From Pseudomonadota bacterium (lineage in GTDB: Bacteria > Pseudomonadota > Gammaproteobacteria > Burkholderiales > SG8-39), in the NCBI GenBank assembly GCA_027624175.1, contig JAQBXT010000010.1, positions 1 through 46,891 on the forward strand: a stretch of DNA of 46,891 bases, given 5' to 3'. This document shows, one piece after another, positions 45,507 to 46,891 of the stretch. Below the pieces are notes generated by a model. It worked only from the letters and a program-made list of their open reading frames with translations. It made no database searches and was not told the DNA's origin. A program made the translations under genes and the position numbers. Position 1 is the first letter of the stretch. Each line of letters opens with the position of its first letter.

Positions 45507-46469
45507 ATGATGCGCGCGCTGCTCGCCGGTCCGCGATTGCGCAACTGGTTCTACGGCGACGCCGCGCCGGAACGCGGCAGCGTCGTGCTGGGGCATCGCC
45601 GCGTGTACATCCTGCCGACGCGCCTCGGCTGGTTCTACGCCGCAACGCTCGGCATCCTGCTCGTGGGCTCGATCAACTACGCCTTGCAGCTGGGCTTTGC
45701 CCTCACCTTCCTGCTGGCCGGTCTGGGGCTGGTCGCGATGGTGCACACCACGCGCAACCTGGCGCGCCTGTCGGTAAGCACAGGCCGCGCCGAGCCGGTA
45801 TTTGCGGGAGAGGCGGCGCAGTTCCGGCTGTACCTTGACAATCAGGCGCGCTACGACCGTCCCGCGCTGCTCGTACGCCACCAGCGCAGCGGCGCCCAGC
45901 TGGTTCTCGATCTGCCGGCCGGCCGCATCGGCGAAGCGGTGTTGGCGGTGCCCACCTCGCGGCGTGGCTGGTTCGCGCTGACGCGCGTAATGTTCGAAAC
46001 GCGCTTCCCCCTGGGCCTGTTCCGCGCCTGGAGCTACGTAGCGCCCGACGCTCGCTGCCTCGTCTACCCAGCTCCGGAGCGAGCGCCGCTGCCTGCGCCG
46101 GCACCTGATACTGCAGCCGGCTTGGCGCGCACGCACACGCAGGGCAACGACGACTTCTCGGGCCTGCGCGCCTACCAGCCGCAGGACCCCCCACGCCACG
46201 TGGCATGGAAGGCGGTGGCGCGTACTGACGAGATGCTGACCAAGCAATTCAGCGGCGCGGCGGGCGCCGAACTCTGGCTGGATTGGGCCCAGTTGCCGAC
46301 GCTCGACGTGGAGCGGCGCCTGTCGCGCCTCGCCGCCTGGGTGCTGGACGCCGAGCAGGCGGGCCTGCGCTACAGGCTGCGCCTGCCGGGAGCCGAGTTC
46401 GCGCCTGATCGGGGCGACGCCCACCGCGGCGCCTGCCTGCAGGCGCTTGCCCTGCACGAGGGCGCATGA
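45507..46469 (+). CDS. DUF58 protein
   Basis: A 320-residue DUF58 protein with two N-terminal membrane helices (LGWFYAATLGILLVGSINYAL and GFALTFLLAGLGLVAMVH) and a beta-rich region, then the family motif RTHTQGNDDFSGLRAYQPQDPPRHVAWKAVART. It probably works with a MoxR ATPase and the transglutaminase-like protein encoded just downstream (four-base ATGA overlap). No MoxR gene is in the window; it would be expected elsewhere. Confidence 0.9.
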   Translation: MMRALLAGPRLRNWFYGDAAPERGSVVLGHRRVYILPTRLGWFYAATLGILLVGSINYALQLGFALTFLLAGLGLVAMVHTTRNLARLSVSTGRAEPVFAGEAAQFRLYLDNQARYDRPALLVRHQRSGAQLVLDLPAGRIGEAVLAVPTSRRGWFALTRVMFETRFPLGLFRAWSYVAPDARCLVYPAPERAPLPAPAPDTAAGLARTHTQGNDDFSGLRAYQPQDPPRHVAWKAVARTDEMLTKQFSGAAGAELWLDWAQLPTLDVERRLSRLAAWVLDAEQAGLRYRLRLPGAEFAPDRGDAHRGACLQALALHEGA

Positions 46470-46891
46470 GCGCCGCGCACCCGCTGGCACCCGAGCAGCG
46501 CGCCGTCGCTCCCCGAGATCTGGGCTGGCTGCTGCTTGCGCTGCTGCTGGTCGCAGCGCCGCACGCCTTGCGCATGCCGTGGTGGCTGACGCTGCTGGTA
46601 CTCACGCTGTACGCCTGGCGCGGGCCGGTGCTGTGGGACTTCGACGGCCGCACCTGGCGCATGGGCCCGGGCTGGATCGCGCCATTCGAGCCGCCGCAGG
46701 GCGCCGGGCGCTACGACTACGTCGTAACGCTGGAACCGCACAACCGCACCTGGCTGTTCGCGCTGGAAAGCGCGGCCAGCCTGCCGCCGCGCGCGCGCTA
46801 CACCAACGACGGCATGGTGGTGTCCGCCACGCCGATCCGCACGCGCATGCGCTATGCGCTGGCATCGCTGGCCGAGCCGCAGCTCGACGCG
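46466..46891 (+). CDS. TgpA-like DUF3488/transglutaminase protein, internally deleted and cut by window edge
   Basis: The visible 142 codons run off the right edge. Residues 1-51 match the start of DUF3488/TgpA proteins (RDLGWLLLALLLVAAPHALRMPWWLTLLVLTLYAW). The next residues, RGPVLWDFDGRTWRMGPG, belong to the region that in intact proteins lies roughly 200 residues later, after five or six more membrane helices. The bridging helices are absent, and the join at about 46613-46624 keeps the frame. Intact TgpA proteins place a transglutaminase domain beyond this point; it would be outside the window. Confidence 0.75.
   Translation, partial: MSAAHPLAPEQRAVAPRDLGWLLLALLLVAAPHALRMPWWLTLLVLTLYAWRGPVLWDFDGRTWRMGPGWIAPFEPPQGAGRYDYVVTLEPHNRTWLFALESAASLPPRARYTNDGMVVSATPIRTRMRYALASLAEPQLDA

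Overview
The window reads as a 46.9-kb piece of a high-GC betaproteobacterial chromosome (Burkholderiales/Rhodocyclales/Nitrosomonadales-like). This rests on gene content and order: rplU-rpmA-obgE-proB, then rppH/proS; the order PP0621-family gene, pilS/pilR, ampD; a PhaM-type polyhydroxybutyrate granule protein; a lysine-rich H1-like protein; nrdAB with paired NrdR-type boxes; and trxA-rho-rpmE. No phage, integrase, insertion sequence or CRISPR array is visible. The exact genus cannot be told from the sequence alone.

Layout. 1-1.4 kb is an accessory corner: a truncated ORF6N-domain gene, a VapBC-type toxin-antitoxin pair and three copies of one palindrome. 1.4-8.2 kb holds an AddAB/RecB-like pair (UvrD-type helicase-nuclease and PD-(D/E)XK nuclease). 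It is split by three opposite-strand genes: DUF433, an orphan HicB-like protein and a glutathione S-transferase. 8.2-13.4 kb carries a small membrane protein, cyanide-insensitive-type cytochrome bd oxidase (cydAB), 7Fe ferredoxin, thioredoxin, Rho and ribosomal protein L31. 13.4-18.1 kb is a GT39-like membrane glycosyltransferase, pgi, a DUF6494 gene and an FAD-linked D-2-hydroxyacid dehydrogenase. 18.1-22.5 kb has oligoribonuclease, a Ste24-like M48 protease, pterin carbinolamine dehydratase, a DUF2007 protein, a CobD/CbiB-family protein, a Nudix CoA pyrophosphatase and a small exported protein. 22.5-27.5 kb is a run of four minus-strand genes that fits carbon storage: malic enzyme, patatin-like lipase, PhaM-like protein and quinone oxidoreductase. 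27.5-30.9 kb has an aminotransferase, a DUF4864 protein, a lytic transglycosylase, a candidate structured RNA, the H1-like protein and DUF2442. 30.9-35 kb is nrdAB. 35-37 kb is ampD, a pilS/pilR remnant and tRNA-Pro(CGG). 37-46.9 kb is ispB, rplU-rpmA-obgE-proB, a CNP1-like protein, DUF3501 with rubrerythrin, rppH, proS, a lytic transglycosylase, DUF58 and a transglutaminase-family gene cut by the window edge.

The most striking observations are two apparent in-frame internal deletions. One joins the membrane-sensor half of PilS directly to the C-terminal DNA-binding end of PilR, in a reading frame that also ends early at a TAG. The other removes most of the membrane domain of the transglutaminase gene at the right edge. 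Also notable are two related long perfect or near-perfect hairpins sitting on the stop codons of convergent genes, a third, different palindrome supplying a stop codon, three convergent gene pairs that share a CTAG stop, a palindrome repeated around and inside the ORF6N gene, and a promoter followed by three hairpins with no protein gene.
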